Shown: in pieces, positions 36,095-47,504 of the stretch
Numbering within the stretch: position 1 is the first letter of the stretch
How the letters are laid out: each line of letters opens with the position of its first letter
NCBI GenBank assembly: GCA_963704835.1
Contig: CAVPHW010000015.1
Coordinates: 1 to 64,000 of the forward strand
Direction of reading: 5' to 3'
From: GCA-2746605 sp963704835
GTDB taxonomy: Bacteria > Bacteroidota > Ignavibacteria > Ignavibacteriales > Melioribacteraceae
DNA length: 64,000 nucleotides
Notes under the pieces: generated by a model
Told to the model about the DNA's origin: nothing
Database searches by the model: none
The model's input: the letters and a program-made list of their open reading frames with translations, nothing else
Position numbers and translations under genes: made by a program

Positions 36095-38659
36095 ATGTTA
36101 AATTTCATAGGAAATTTTAGTGTAATACCATCTCTTCCCTCAAAACTTGAGCCGCTTAGAGAAATAGCATATAATCTTCATTGGACGTGGAATCATGATG
36201 CGCAGGAATTATTTTGGAGACTTGACAGAGACTTATGGGAAAGTACAAACCATAATCCAGTTATGATGCTTGGGAAAATTAGTCAGAAAAAGTTGAATGA
36301 AATTGCTGAAGACGATGGCTTTATTTCGCACATGAATAGAGTTTTTCTGCAATTAAATATTTACATGGAAGAAACAACTTGGTATCAGAAAAAATATGGT
36401 AAAGCTGAAGTTCCTTATATAGCTTATTTCTCAGCTGAGTTTGGATTGACCGAGTGTCTTCAAATTTATTCTGGAGGTCTTGGAGTTTTAGCTGGTGATC
36501 ATTTGAAATCTGCCAGTGATTTAGGAATCCCATTAGTTGCAATGGGAATTTGTTATAAGGAAGGTTATTTTCAACAGTATTTAGCAGCTGATGGTTGGCA
36601 GCAAGAGGAATACCAAATATCCGACTTTCTTAATCTTCCAATGACATTAGTGACAAACGAAGATAATACTCCTCTTAAATTATCGCTCGATTTCCCTGGT
36701 CGTCAAGTTTATTTTCAGATTTGGAAGATTCAAGTCGGAAGAATTCCACTTTATCTTTTAGATACTAATGTTAGCGAAAATACTGATGAAGATAAGAAAA
36801 TTACAAGAGGACTTTATGCCGGAACCAAAGAAACAAGGATTCAACAAGAAATTCTTTTGGGTATTGGAGGAATTAGAGCATTGCATGCACTTAATATTAA
36901 ACCTCTTGTTTGCCATATGAATGAAGGGCATTCTGCATTTCTTGCTTTTGAGCGTATTAGAATCCTCATTCAGGAAGGGTTTACTTTTGATCAGGCAAAA
37001 GATTTCGGACTCTTTTCAAATATATTCACAACCCATACTCCGGTTCCGGCTGGTATTGATGTTTTCGGAAATGATATGGTTGAGTCTTACTTTGGTAAAT
37101 ATTATAGAGAAGAGTTAAAAATTACTGATAAACAATTTTATCAACTTGGAACAATTATAAAAAACAAACCGGCAACAAATTTTAATATGGCTCATTTAGC
37201 TATGAATATGGCAGGAATGGTGAACGGAGTAAGTAAGCTACATGGAGAAGTGTCTAAAAAAATGTGGACTCAAGGCTTTCCCGAGATTCCTTTTGATGAA
37301 ATTCCAATTGAACATGTTACAAATGGTATTCATACTCGTTCACATTTATCTTCAGAAATGTATGAATTGTTGAGCAGATATCTTGGAGATGATTTTGCAT
37401 CGGGCAATGCTGATCCAGATATTTGGAAAGCTGTTGATGAAATTCCCGATGAAGAACTTTGGAATACCCATGAAAGAAGGAGAGAAAGACTCGTTTCATT
37501 CGCTAGAAAAAGACTTAGAAAGCAGCTAATCTCAAGAGGTGCTTCCTCGGTTGAAATTGATTTTGCTAAAGAAGTTTTAAATCCTTCTGCACTTACAATT
37601 GGTTTCGCAAGAAGATTTGCTACCTATAAAAGAGCCACTCTAATTCTTAAAAATATTGAGAAGCTGGCTAATATTCTTGGTAATCCTGATAGACCAGTTC
37701 AATTTATTATTGCAGGAAAAGCTCATCCACAAGATGAAGAAGGAAAAAAACTTATTCAAGATCTTGTGGCAATGTCAAAAGATCCAATTTTTAGAAAAAG
37801 AATTGTGTTTCTAGAAAATTATGATATGAATATAGCACGTTACATGGTTGAAGGTTGTGATGTTTGGTTGAATAATCCAAGAAGACCTTTAGAAGCGAGT
37901 GGAACTTCCGGAATGAAAGTAATTGCAAATGGTGGATTGAATTTTAGTGTGCTTGATGGTTGGTGGGATGAAGCATATCAAAGGGAATATGGTTGGAGAA
38001 TTGGTAATGGTGAAGAATACCAAAACTTAGATTACCAAGATGAAGTTGAATCAAGATTAATTTATGAAACACTTGAAAAAGAAATTGTAACCACTTTTTT
38101 TGATAGAGGTGAAGATAAGCTTCCAAGAAAATGGATCCACATGATGAAAGAATCGATGAAAAATCTCGGTCAATTTTTTAATACTAATAGGATGGTCTCA
38201 GAGTATAATGATAAATATTACATTAAAGCTCTAAGTAGAAGGAAGTTTATATTAGAGAATAATTGGGAAGAAGGCAAGATATTTTCAAAATGGAAAACCG
38301 ATTTACTAAAAAATTGGAAAAGTATTAAATTTGTAAGCGTTGCTGAGGAAAATAACAAATCTGAAATTAAGGTTGCATCTAGTTACAAATTAACTTGTGA
38401 AGTTGATTTGGGAAAACTTACTCCGAATGATGTTGAAGTGCAGATTTATTATGGCAAAGTTGATAATATAGATGATGCAAATGCTAACTCATTTGTTGTG
38501 ATGAATTATTCAAAAACAAATAATGATCTTAATATTCATTCATTTGTTGGTGAAATAAAATGTGATATTACCGGTCATTTTGGTTATACTTTAAGAGTTT
38601 TACCGAAACACAGTTTATTAAATAATCCATTTGAGCTAAATTTAATTCACTGGGCTTAA
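36095..38659 (+). CDS. glgP: Alpha-glucan (glycogen) phosphorylase
   Basis: 854 aa, GT35, of the compact type found in Thermotoga, archaea and Chlorobi-group bacteria. It releases glucose 1-phosphate from glycogen or maltodextrin. The N-terminal DUF3417-like part is NLHWTWNHDAQELFWRLD. Central motifs are SAEFGLTECLQIYSGGLGVLAGDH and HMNEGHSAFLAFER. The PLP lysine lies in EASGTSGMKVIANGGLN. AGGAG precedes the start. No other glycogen gene is here, and it has its own terminator. Confidence 0.95.
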   Translation: MLNFIGNFSVIPSLPSKLEPLREIAYNLHWTWNHDAQELFWRLDRDLWESTNHNPVMMLGKISQKKLNEIAEDDGFISHMNRVFLQLNIYMEETTWYQKKYGKAEVPYIAYFSAEFGLTECLQIYSGGLGVLAGDHLKSASDLGIPLVAMGICYKEGYFQQYLAADGWQQEEYQISDFLNLPMTLVTNEDNTPLKLSLDFPGRQVYFQIWKIQVGRIPLYLLDTNVSENTDEDKKITRGLYAGTKETRIQQEILLGIGGIRALHALNIKPLVCHMNEGHSAFLAFERIRILIQEGFTFDQAKDFGLFSNIFTTHTPVPAGIDVFGNDMVESYFGKYYREELKITDKQFYQLGTIIKNKPATNFNMAHLAMNMAGMVNGVSKLHGEVSKKMWTQGFPEIPFDEIPIEHVTNGIHTRSHLSSEMYELLSRYLGDDFASGNADPDIWKAVDEIPDEELWNTHERRRERLVSFARKRLRKQLISRGASSVEIDFAKEVLNPSALTIGFARRFATYKRATLILKNIEKLANILGNPDRPVQFIIAGKAHPQDEEGKKLIQDLVAMSKDPIFRKRIVFLENYDMNIARYMVEGCDVWLNNPRRPLEASGTSGMKVIANGGLNFSVLDGWWDEAYQREYGWRIGNGEEYQNLDYQDEVESRLIYETLEKEIVTTFFDRGEDKLPRKWIHMMKESMKNLGQFFNTNRMVSEYNDKYYIKALSRRKFILENNWEEGKIFSKWKTDLLKNWKSIKFVSVAEENNKSEIKVASSYKLTCEVDLGKLTPNDVEVQIYYGKVDNIDDANANSFVVMNYSKTNNDLNIHSFVGEIKCDITGHFGYTLRVLPKHSLLNNPFELNLIHWA

Positions 38660-38698
38660 ATTGATTTAGAATAAGATGATTTAAATCAATTGTTTTTT
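38659..38698 (+). terminator. Terminator after glgP
   Basis: AATTGATTTA (38659-38668) pairs with TAAATCAATT (38682-38691), followed by G and T6. The stem is AT-rich, so its strength is moderate. It begins at the stop codon. Confidence 0.6.
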
Positions 38699-38768
38699 AT
38701 ATATATTTCTATTTCTTTGAAGGATATGATAAAACAAATTCCAAATTAAATATAATTTAAGGTATAAT

Positions 38769-40106
38769 ATGGACTTTATTAAAAAAATTAAAAACAAATC
38801 AGCTAAGGTTGGTATTATTGGTTTAGGTTATGTTGGATTGCCATTAGGATTAGAATTTGCCCTTAAAGGGTTTAATGTTATAGGTTTTGATGTTGACAAG
38901 AAAAAAATTCCAATGCTTAAAAAGGGCAAAAGTTACATAAAGCATATTTCTGAAGATAAAATTAAGAAAGCAGTCAACTCAGGTAAATTTGATGCTGTTA
39001 GTGATTTTTCCAGATTACCAGAAGTTGATGCTGTGATTATTTGTGTTCCTACTCCACTTAATGAGCACAGAGAACCAGATATGTCGTACGTTGTGGATAC
39101 AGCAAAAACTATAGCACAATATTTAAGAAAAGGTCAACTTGTAACTCTAGAATCTACTACTTATCCTGGAACCACGGAAGAAATTCTTCAACCACTTTTT
39201 GAAGATGCACCGCTGAAGCAAAATAAGGGTAAAAAGAAATTTGTAGTTGGGAAAGATTTTTATTTAGCGTTTTCACCTGAGCGAGAAGATCCTAATAATC
39301 CAGACTTTAACACTTCTACTATTCCAAAAGTAATAGGCGGTGTTACTCCCAAATGTATTAAGATTGCTGTAGAACTATACAATAATGTTATAGTAAAAAC
39401 TGTACCAGTCTCATCACCAAAGGTTGCCGAGGCAACTAAATTGGTTGAAAATATTTATAGATCTGTTAACATTGCTTTAGTTAATGAATTAAAAATTGTT
39501 TTTGATCGAATGGGAATAGATGTTTGGGAAGTTATAGATGCTGCATCAACAAAACCTTTTGGTTATAATCCATTTTATCCTGGACCTGGTTTAGGTGGTC
39601 ATTGTATTCCTATTGATCCATTTTATCTTACTTGGAAGGCAAGAGAATATGAGGTAAACACAAGATTTATTGAATTAGCTGGTGAAATTAATACTTATAT
39701 GCCATACTATGTTGTCGAAAATGCAGCTAAATTTTTGAACGATAAAAAGAAAGCTCTTAATGGAGCAAATATTTTAATTCTAGGAGCAGCTTATAAAAAA
39801 GATATAGACGATATGAGAGAATCTCCTTCACTTAGGTTAATTGAACTTTTTGAGAGAACTGGGGCTAAAGTTGATTTTAATGATCCCTATGTCCCAAAGT
39901 TGTATAAAATGCGAAAATATGATTACACAATGAAATCTGTCGAAATAACGAAAACCTCTCTAAAGAAATATGATCTTGTAGTTCTAAGTACAGATCATAC
40001 AGATTATGATTATAAATTTATTGCTGAAAATGCTCAATTAATTCTCGATACAAGAAATGCTTTTGAAAGACATAATATTAAAGCAGACCACATAAAAAAA
40101 TCATAG
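38769..40106 (+). CDS. wbpA: UDP-N-acetylglucosamine 6-dehydrogenase family (WbpA)
   Basis: 445 aa. NAD-dependent oxidation of a UDP-HexNAc to its uronic acid. The Rossmann start VGIIGLGYVGLPLGLEFALKG is clear. The central domain has the catalytic Cys in PGLGGHCIPIDPFYL, and the C-terminal UDP-binding domain has GAAYKKDIDDMRESPSL. WbpA and WecC share this pattern, and UDP-GlcNAc versus UDP-ManNAc cannot be told from sequence by eye. The 2-epimerase next door and the DegT aminotransferase at 62.4 kb point to an amino-uronic acid in the surface polymer. Confidence 0.9.
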   Translation: MDFIKKIKNKSAKVGIIGLGYVGLPLGLEFALKGFNVIGFDVDKKKIPMLKKGKSYIKHISEDKIKKAVNSGKFDAVSDFSRLPEVDAVIICVPTPLNEHREPDMSYVVDTAKTIAQYLRKGQLVTLESTTYPGTTEEILQPLFEDAPLKQNKGKKKFVVGKDFYLAFSPEREDPNNPDFNTSTIPKVIGGVTPKCIKIAVELYNNVIVKTVPVSSPKVAEATKLVENIYRSVNIALVNELKIVFDRMGIDVWEVIDAASTKPFGYNPFYPGPGLGGHCIPIDPFYLTWKAREYEVNTRFIELAGEINTYMPYYVVENAAKFLNDKKKALNGANILILGAAYKKDIDDMRESPSLRLIELFERTGAKVDFNDPYVPKLYKMRKYDYTMKSVEITKTSLKKYDLVVLSTDHTDYDYKFIAENAQLILDTRNAFERHNIKADHIKKS

Positions 40107-40121
40107 ATTTTCTCAATTTTT

Positions 40122-40157
40122 AGCCGAAAAAGAATTAGTATTTTTTTTCGGCTTTTT
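40122..40157 (+). terminator. Terminator after wbpA
   Basis: AGCCGAAAAA (40122-40131) and TTTTTCGGCT (40144-40153), a perfect 10-bp stem followed by T5. Confidence 0.85.
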
Positions 40158-40225
40158 ATTGCATTTTGTAATTAAGATGTTTTTAAATACCCCAATTAAA
40201 GAAAGAATACAAAGGTAAATTCTAA

Positions 40226-41326
40226 ATGAAGAAAATAATATCGGTAGTTGGTGCTAGACCTAATTTTATGAAAATTGCACCTATTCACAGAGCTTTTAAG
40301 AAATACTCAGATTCTATACAACATCTTATTTGCCATACTGGTCAGCATTATGATGAAAAAATGTCTAAAGTCTTTTTTGAGGATCTAGAATTGCCCCAAC
40401 CTGATTTCTATTTAGGAGTTGGAAGCGGAAGCCATGCTGAACAAACAGCAAGTGTAATGATTAAATTTGAGAAAATATTAATTGATGAAAAACCAGATTT
40501 GATTTTGGTAGTAGGTGATGTTAATTCTACAATTGCCTGTAGTTTAACAGCAGCAAAATTACATATCAAAATCGTTCATGTAGAGGCCGGATTAAGAAGT
40601 GGTGATAGAGATATGCCCGAAGAAATAAACCGAGTTTTGACTGATGCAATTTCAGATCTTTTATTTGTTACTGAAAAAAGTGGAATGGAAAATCTTAAAC
40701 GAGAAGGAGTTTCTGATCAAAAAGTATTTTTTGCCGGGAATGTAATGATTGATAGTTTGGCGCACTTTAAACCAAAAGTTATCAACTCAACTGTACTCGC
40801 TGAATTCGGACTTACACCTAAAAATTACATATTAGTCACACTTCATAGACCAAGTAATGTTGATACCAAAGACCAATTAATTAAGCTAATTGATGTACTA
40901 AATACATTAGCTGAAAAAAGAAAAGTTTTGTTTGCTATTCATCCAAGGACTAAGAATAATTTAGCAGATTTTAATCTAGTAGAAAAAATGCATAAAAATT
41001 TAATTCTTACCGATCCAATTGGATATTTAGATTTTCTTTCTTTAACGAGTAACGCAGAATTAATTGTTACAGATAGTGGCGGAATTCAAGAAGAATCGAC
41101 CTATCTTGGAGTACAATGCATCACACTTAGAACTTCCACTGAACGACCAATAACAGTTGAAATTGGAACCAACCAGTTATTAGGGACTGATTTAGAAAAA
41201 GCTAAAACAGCTGCTCTTGAAGTACTAAATGGGAAAATTAAAATTGGCAAAATTCCAGAACTCTGGGATGGAAAAGCTGCAGAAAGAATAACTGAAATAA
41301 TTGTAAATAAATTATATGGCAAATAA
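40226..41326 (+). CDS. wecB: UDP-N-acetylglucosamine 2-epimerase family
   Basis: 366 aa. Interconverts UDP-GlcNAc and UDP-ManNAc, or an acylated relative. Motifs are VGARPNFMKIAPIHRAF, HTGQHYDEKMS, HVEAGLRSGDRDMPEEINR and TDSGGIQEES. The FFEDLELPQPDFYLGVG stretch is typical of the WecB subgroup acting in polysaccharide synthesis. A second, different epimerase begins at 63607. The WbpA gene is just upstream but separated by a terminator. Confidence 0.92.
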   Translation: MKKIISVVGARPNFMKIAPIHRAFKKYSDSIQHLICHTGQHYDEKMSKVFFEDLELPQPDFYLGVGSGSHAEQTASVMIKFEKILIDEKPDLILVVGDVNSTIACSLTAAKLHIKIVHVEAGLRSGDRDMPEEINRVLTDAISDLLFVTEKSGMENLKREGVSDQKVFFAGNVMIDSLAHFKPKVINSTVLAEFGLTPKNYILVTLHRPSNVDTKDQLIKLIDVLNTLAEKRKVLFAIHPRTKNNLADFNLVEKMHKNLILTDPIGYLDFLSLTSNAELIVTDSGGIQEESTYLGVQCITLRTSTERPITVEIGTNQLLGTDLEKAKTAALEVLNGKIKIGKIPELWDGKAAERITEIIVNKLYGK

Positions 41327-41488
41327 TCTGTTTATAAATTTTTATATTTCATTTTCTAAATCGGTTTAAACCTCATTTAGTCTACTCGTTCATCCTATTT
41401 GATGTTAATCACAAGTATATTTTTATTTTTATCCTAATTTGAATAAAAAATATTATTAATAAAATTTTTAAATTATAGGTGTATCAAA

Positions 41489-43469
41489 ATGATTTTATAC
41501 AAAAAAAATCTAAAAAGTGATAGATTTTACATCAAAGTAGCACTCTTACTTTTTCTTTTAATCAACTTTGTTCTTGGTTCATCAATCTATGCCACCAATT
41601 ATTCAGAAAACGAAGATAGTTTATCTTTATTAAAAAGGGGGGGGATTTGTTTTAGAGTTGATGACCATTAAAATATCAATAATTATATGAAAATGGCCAA
41701 TGTTTTCAATAAATATAACGCAAAGTTTTGTCTATCGTTAAATATGAATGATTTTAAGACAATGCTGACAATTGGATAGTCTTAGACAATTACAGGAGAT
41801 GGGACATGAAATAATGGATCATACTCCAGATCATAGAACAAATTATTTTAATACCAAATTTGGATTATCTGAATATATAAGCCAAGGGCATACACCCGTT
41901 CCTGGAATTGATCATTTTATCGGGAATAAAGTATGCTTAGAATTTGAAAATGTTGACACAACTAAAGCAGATACAAATGGGATACTGTAATATATCCAAT
42001 AATATTGTTTCTGGAAATTTTGGTGAATTAAAAAAGAGAGGAAATTTACTTTTTCTTTCCTGATCTACAGAAATTAGTTTTATTAGATTCAATTGGAATT
42101 GATAAGTTTGCGGTACTAGATGTTTGGGAAGATCCATTAAATTTAGGAACGCTTGGGCAAACAAAATATTATATTTTTAATAGTCGTGAAATTCAAATTA
42201 ACTACTAATGCTTTAAAACTTCTTGCAACAGAATCAATAAAATTAACAAGTACGATGGGATTAAAAGCCCAAGAATTTGGATTCAACCAGGTGGAAATTT
42301 CCCACAAATTTCTAAAGACACGTTAAAAAAAGTACTTGGTGATGAATTAAATTATTGTTGCTGGATCAACTTATAGCAATGGTAGAAAAGCCTATAATGA
42401 ATATGATCCTAATGGAAATGAAAAATTTGAAATGCAGTGGGGAGATTTCTTTGAAGACGAATGGTCAGCGGATAAGTGTAAAAAAGTTATTGCCGATGGA
42501 ATTGCAAAACACTATGTCCTTATTGGTCATTCTGACTTTGCTTTATTAAAAATTCCTTTGGATCAGTATTTAATGAAAATTGATAGCTTATTAGCTTGGG
42601 CAACTGAAAACAAAATTCCAATTAGAACATATTCGGAATGGGCGAAGACATTATATGAGCAAAAAACAGATCCATATATTAATATTTTCCCACCTTTGAA
42701 TATTGACCTAGATCATAATGTTTCTGAATTAGATATAAATGGGGTTCCAGATGGTTATGTTAATCGCTACTGGGATGGACAAGGTCAATGGGGAAAAGAT
42801 ACGAATGATACGTATGTAGGGAAGTATTGTTTTTCAATAAGCAGTGCAAATAGAATATGCAGAATTGATAGCTTAGGTGGGATCGAAAAAGGTAAAAATG
42901 ATTTTAAAATTCAAACTAAAGGGGAACCGGGTGATTCAATTGAAGTAATATTCACGTTTGGCAAAAATTCAAAAACACCAGATGCAATATTCAAGTTTCC
43001 GGCAGACACAAAAGAGTGGAAAGAGTATACGCAAGAACAATCTACAAATGGAAACACTGAGCTAGTTTTTCCTGAGTATGAATCTTTTGTCTCTATTGAT
43101 ATTAAGTGTTCAAATTATATCTCCGGAAAAGTAAAGATTAGTGAAATGAGTTTGGCTTTAAGTAAACTTTCAGCACTAGATAATGCCGAAAATGAAATAG
43201 TACAGAACTCTTATATATTGAATCAAAATTATCCGAATCCATTTAATCCTTCAACAAGGATAAGTTTCATTATTCCTGAAAAAACTTTAGTAAAATTAAA
43301 AATTTATGATATTTTGGGTAATGAAGTTAGCACATTGGTTAATTCTGAAATGAATAGGGGAAAATATGAAATTGATTTTAATGCCTCTAATCTATCAAGT
43401 GGGGTATATTTCTATACTTTAATTACAGATAAAATTGTTCACACAAATAAAATGTTGTTAATGAAATAA
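41489..43469 (+). pseudogene. NodB-type deacetylase-like secreted protein with T9SS tail, disrupted
   Basis: The N-terminal hydrophobic signal (VALLLFLLINFVLGSS) and GGICFRVDDH are followed by an in-frame TAA at 41669. Further frames supply HEIMDHTPDHRTNYF (from 41772), DLQKLVLLDSIGIDKFAV, a tryptophan-rich segment, and from 42432 an unbroken 345-residue C-terminal half. Its last 75 residues are a type IX sorting domain (NYPNPFNPST, YDILGNEVSTLV, SSGVYFYTL). The DD and HTPDH motifs are the metal site of the polysaccharide deacetylase fold. At least five lesions lie in 41.67-42.43 kb and none after. It is a paralog of the next gene. Confidence 0.7.
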
Positions 43470-43504
43470 ATACATTTTATTTTTTACTCTCATAATTAAC
43501 TTCG

Positions 43505-43542
43505 AAAATATTACTGGTAGATGATTCTATCAGTAATATTTT
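43505..43542 (+). terminator. Long hairpin terminator between paralogs
   Basis: AAAATATTACTG (43505-43516) pairs with CAGTAATATTTT (43531-43542). The inner bases extend the stem by a G-U pair and TAGA/TCTA around a TGAT loop, for 17 paired positions in total. Both edges are A or T rich, so it could act in either direction. Confidence 0.65.
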
Positions 43543-43663
43543 AGTATTAAATTAGTACCAACTTTTAAATAATTATTCCGATCCCGACATTATTTAAAAA
43601 AATATTTTAAAGTTTATTTAAACAAAATTCATGCTAGTACCTAGTCATTATTGAAAGAATATT

Positions 43664-45765
43664 ATGAAAACCTTCGCTATAAAGAAAATATATTTGCTGT
43701 TTTTATTTTTTGCGGTATCACAATCTTTTGGAAGTTCTTTAATAACCAGTTCTGATTCCCAAAGTAAAAAAGGCGGAATTTGTTTTAGGACAGATGATAA
43801 TACAGACATAGCACATTTTAATGCTCTGGCAAGTATTTTTGATAATTACAACCTAAATTATGGACAAAATTTTCACCTTAGCCTCGCACTAAATTTGGGT
43901 GCATCAGAATTTAATAGCCAAGATTACATTAATAGTATTAAAGCAATTCAGCAAAATGGTCATGAAATAATGGATCATACTCCAAATCATAGGACCAATT
44001 TCTTTTTTACAAAATTTAACACTCAAGATTATTTTGATAATTTGAGTTCCCAACCAATTCCTGGTGTTGATCATATAATTGGAAATAAAATTTGTATTGA
44101 GTATCAACAAGCAGACACAACAAAGGCCACAAGGAAAGGCTATTGCGATATAAAAGGTGATACGATTAAAGGTGATTTTTCAAATTTCAATGATACTTAC
44201 TGGAATTATTCGGAAGATCTCTACATCTACTTCAGGGATTTGGATAAGTTGGTATTTATCGAAAATAATATTAATAATAGTACGCAGCAAAAATTTATTT
44301 TAGATATTTGGGAAGATCAAATTGACCTAGGCACACATTCAAATATTAGGTACTATGCTTTTACAAAATCTGACATCGGTCTAACAATAGATGGAATAAA
44401 AAGTATTAGCAAATGAATCACAAAAATTGGCAAATCTTTATGGATTAGATAGTATTAAAACTTGGATTCAACCCGGTGGAAGGCATCCGTATCTTCATGC
44501 AGATGATATAAAATTAGTATGCGGAGATAGTTTAGGATATGTTGCTGGAGCTATTTATCCCAATGAATCTATTAAAGCATTTAATGAATACAATCCGGAT
44601 AGCAGTAAAGCATTTGGAATGCAATGGGGTACATTTTTTGAAGATTACACATCTTGGAGTTTAGATAGATGTAAAAATGCAATTGCTGATGGCATTGCGC
44701 GACATAAAATGTTAATTGGGCATAACCACTTTTACACTCTTACTGGCAATCATGGTTATGAAAACTTAGCTGGATATTTTGAAAAGGTGGATAGTTTATT
44801 GTCCTGGTGTAGAACAAATGATATTCCTGTGAAGACTTACTCTGAGTGGGCTAATATTCTTTACAACCAGCCAACAAATCCGTATGAAAATGTTTTCCCT
44901 CCATTAAATGTTAGTCTAAATAATGAAACGAATTTAGACAATCCTGACGGTAGACCAGATGGTTATTATCCACGATATTGGTCAGGTCCTGGAGTATGGG
45001 AAACTGACCCAGAAGCACCAAGCATAGGTAACTATTGTTATTCTGTAACTGATACTGAAAGGCTTTTTAGAATTGATGATTTAGCTGGATTAGAAAAAGG
45101 AGATAATGATTTTGAAATTTGGACAAAAGGCGGAACTGGAGATGCAATTACAGTTAAATTTACCTATAAGGAAGGAAATTTAACTCATAATAAGACTTTT
45201 AAATTTCCGGCAGCAAGTTCTACTTGGACAAAATACAATTTAAGTCAATCAATAAATGGAAATACAAATCTTTAACTTTCCCGTAACAACTTCATTAGTA
45301 ACTGTTGAAGCTAAATGCTCTAATTACAATAGTGGAGGCAAAGTAAAAGTTAGCGGAATGTATCTTGCGAAAATGAAACCGACAATTACAGCAAATCTAA
45401 AATTATTTATTGAAGGAGCATATGTCGGTAGCGGCGTTATGGAAGTAAATACTCCTTTTAAAAATTCAATACCCCTTAATCAGCCATTCAATAATAATCC
45501 ATGGAATTATGAGGGTAGTGAATTAGTCGGATCAATTCCAATGGATGTTATTGATTGGGTCTTAGTTGAATTAAGATCAAGCACCAATCCAAGTTCATTA
45601 GTAATTAGACAAGCAGGATTTTTGAAAACAGATGGAACTATAATTAATGCCGACCATTCAAACAGTAATATTCAATTTAAAATTGCTGAAGGAAATTATT
45701 ACGTCGTGGTCTATCAAAGAAATCACCTACCGGTAATGAGTGCAACCCAGATTGAATTCCGATAA
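43664..45765 (+). pseudogene. Second NodB-type deacetylase-like secreted protein, two frameshifts
   Basis: Signal peptide (IYLLFLFFAVSQSFGSS), then GGICFRTDDN and HEIMDHTPNHRTNFF, the Asp-Asp and HxxxH of the deacetylase metal site. The frame breaks near 44410 (ISK then NESQKLANLYG) and near 45270 (NGNTNL then TFPVTTS), each by one base. Restored, it is about 700 aa. It ends with a beta-sandwich-like domain (LKLFIEGAYVGSGVMEVN to RNHLPVMSATQIEF) common in secreted Bacteroidota proteins, and lacks the sorting tail seen in its upstream paralog. It may modify the exported polysaccharide; that is inference. Confidence 0.72.
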
Positions 45766-45880
45766 GTTGACAAATTAAATAGATATTTTGTATTATTATA
45801 TAGGTAATTACTAATACAAAGTATTATCATGTTCAAATAAACTATTCGCTTTTTAAATTCTCTGAATTATTTACAACCCT

Positions 45881-47448
45881 ATGAAAAGTAAGTTGATTAA
45901 AATATTATTTATCCTAAACCTTTTTACTTTTATGTATGCCCAAAGCAATAGTAATCTATCCATTAAATTATGGAGCAAATGGTGAGATAGTTTTAGTTGT
46001 CGATTCACAATTACATCTCGACTACGGACTTCAATATCCAATGACATACGAAATTAACATTCCTAATAATAGTTCAGACCTATCAGCTCATTATAAATAT
46101 AAAAAAAATGATGGATGGACAATTTTAGACTTGAAAACACCGAATGATTATTTTAATGGAATTGAAGCAGTTCGGTTTGATTATCCTAATTCGAAGGCAT
46201 ATGTTTCTGTAGCTTTTTCATTTGAATCTGATTCTTTAATAATATTTATTTCTAATGACCAGTGGAGATATATTCGCACTAGCTATAGTAAAATTTGCAA
46301 GTATTATGATAACCGGGATGCTACAGTAACAGCTACTGCAGATGATCTTGCAATGTGGTATTATAATGATTTTGCGATAACGATGCATGAATTTCGTGAA
46401 AGAAATTTGTGGCTTTCTTGTGGGATAATTACCAATGGAATATACGATTATCATGGTGAACCTACTGGAGCTGGTTGGACAAAAATTCAAAACCAAATTG
46501 ATTCAGGATATATTGAAATTCTTTCACATAGTTGGTCACACACCTATCCACCTTATGCTGATCTCCAAAAAGAAGTTGGGGGATCAAAAGATAAAATAAT
46601 TTCAAAGCTCAATTTACCACCACTATTTAAGTCAGGGAATACAGAATATGTCTACGCTTTTGTTTATCCGTATGGAGAGTATAATGATGCAATTGACATT
46701 GAGGCTGAAGCTAACAAATATTTAGTATGCAGAACTGTGGATAAAAATGTTACGGGCTTTAGTACATGGAATTCTACTATGAATATTTTTAATAGAGTTG
46801 GCGAGACAGTAGAACTTGGACTATATGCATGGACTAACCTTGATACCCTGAATAATTCTTTTGATACGACTTTAGCTTACAAAGGCATTTATCACATGAT
46901 TTTGCATCCTACCTATACTCAAGGACAACCGGTATCCAATTGGCAAATTAAATTGAATACATACATTGGGGCTCATTTAGATTATATTAAAGGGCGTAAA
47001 AATATTTGGTACGTAAGTTTTGGGCATTTGTATCTTTATAATTTGTTAAGAATTAATGATGTTCAACCAGTTAGCGTTCAGGCAAATATAAATATATTTC
47101 TTGAAGGTTCTTATTCTGGTGCAAATCAGATGGATACAAATTTAACTAACGTAATTCCAAATAATCAACCATATAGACACAGCTCATTCAATTATCAATG
47201 GGAAGGAAAAATTTGCTAGTATTCCAAATAATTCTATTGTTGATTGGGTATTAGTATCACTTCTGCTTGACAAAGATAATATAGTGCCTGATTCTCAACG
47301 TGCGGGTTTACTTAAAAGTGACGGAACAATAGTTGACCTTGATGGTGAAAGTCCATTAAGATTTAATGTTCCACCTGGAGATTATTATATTAAGGTAGAA
47401 CACAGAAATCATCTTTCGGTGATGAGTGCAACGGCAATTACATTTTAA
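45881..47448 (+). pseudogene. Third secreted polysaccharide deacetylase-like protein, two frameshifts
   Basis: ATG 45881 opens a signal peptide (IKILFILNLFTFMYAQ). The main frame begins one shift later at about 45936 (AIVIYPLNYGANGEIVLVV) and runs to 47219. A last shift (YQWEGKF then ASIPNNSIVDWVLVS) continues to 47448. The deacetylase motifs are TADD (metal Asp pair) and SHSWSHTYPP (HxxxH). The C-terminal domain matches that of the previous gene (NIFLEGSYSGANQMDTN to RNHLSVMSATAITF). It is more distant from the first two than they are from each other. Restored length is about 522 aa. Confidence 0.72.
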
Positions 47449-47464
47449 TATTTTTATTTCAGAA

Positions 47465-47480
47465 AAAAGGTTTGCCTTTT
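47465..47480 (-). terminator. Weak hairpin between convergent genes
   Basis: AAAAGG, loop TTTG, CCTTTT, between the end of the deacetylase gene (47448) and the end of the GT2 gene (47505). Short; could act both ways. Confidence 0.35.
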
Positions 47481-47504
47481 CGGAATCCATTTCTTAAGAA
47501 TCTA

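Noticed and set aside
41489..45765. Large direct DNA repeat from the tandem deacetylase-like genes
   Set aside because: The similarity is at protein level. I see no long identical DNA stretch, so they are diverged paralogs.
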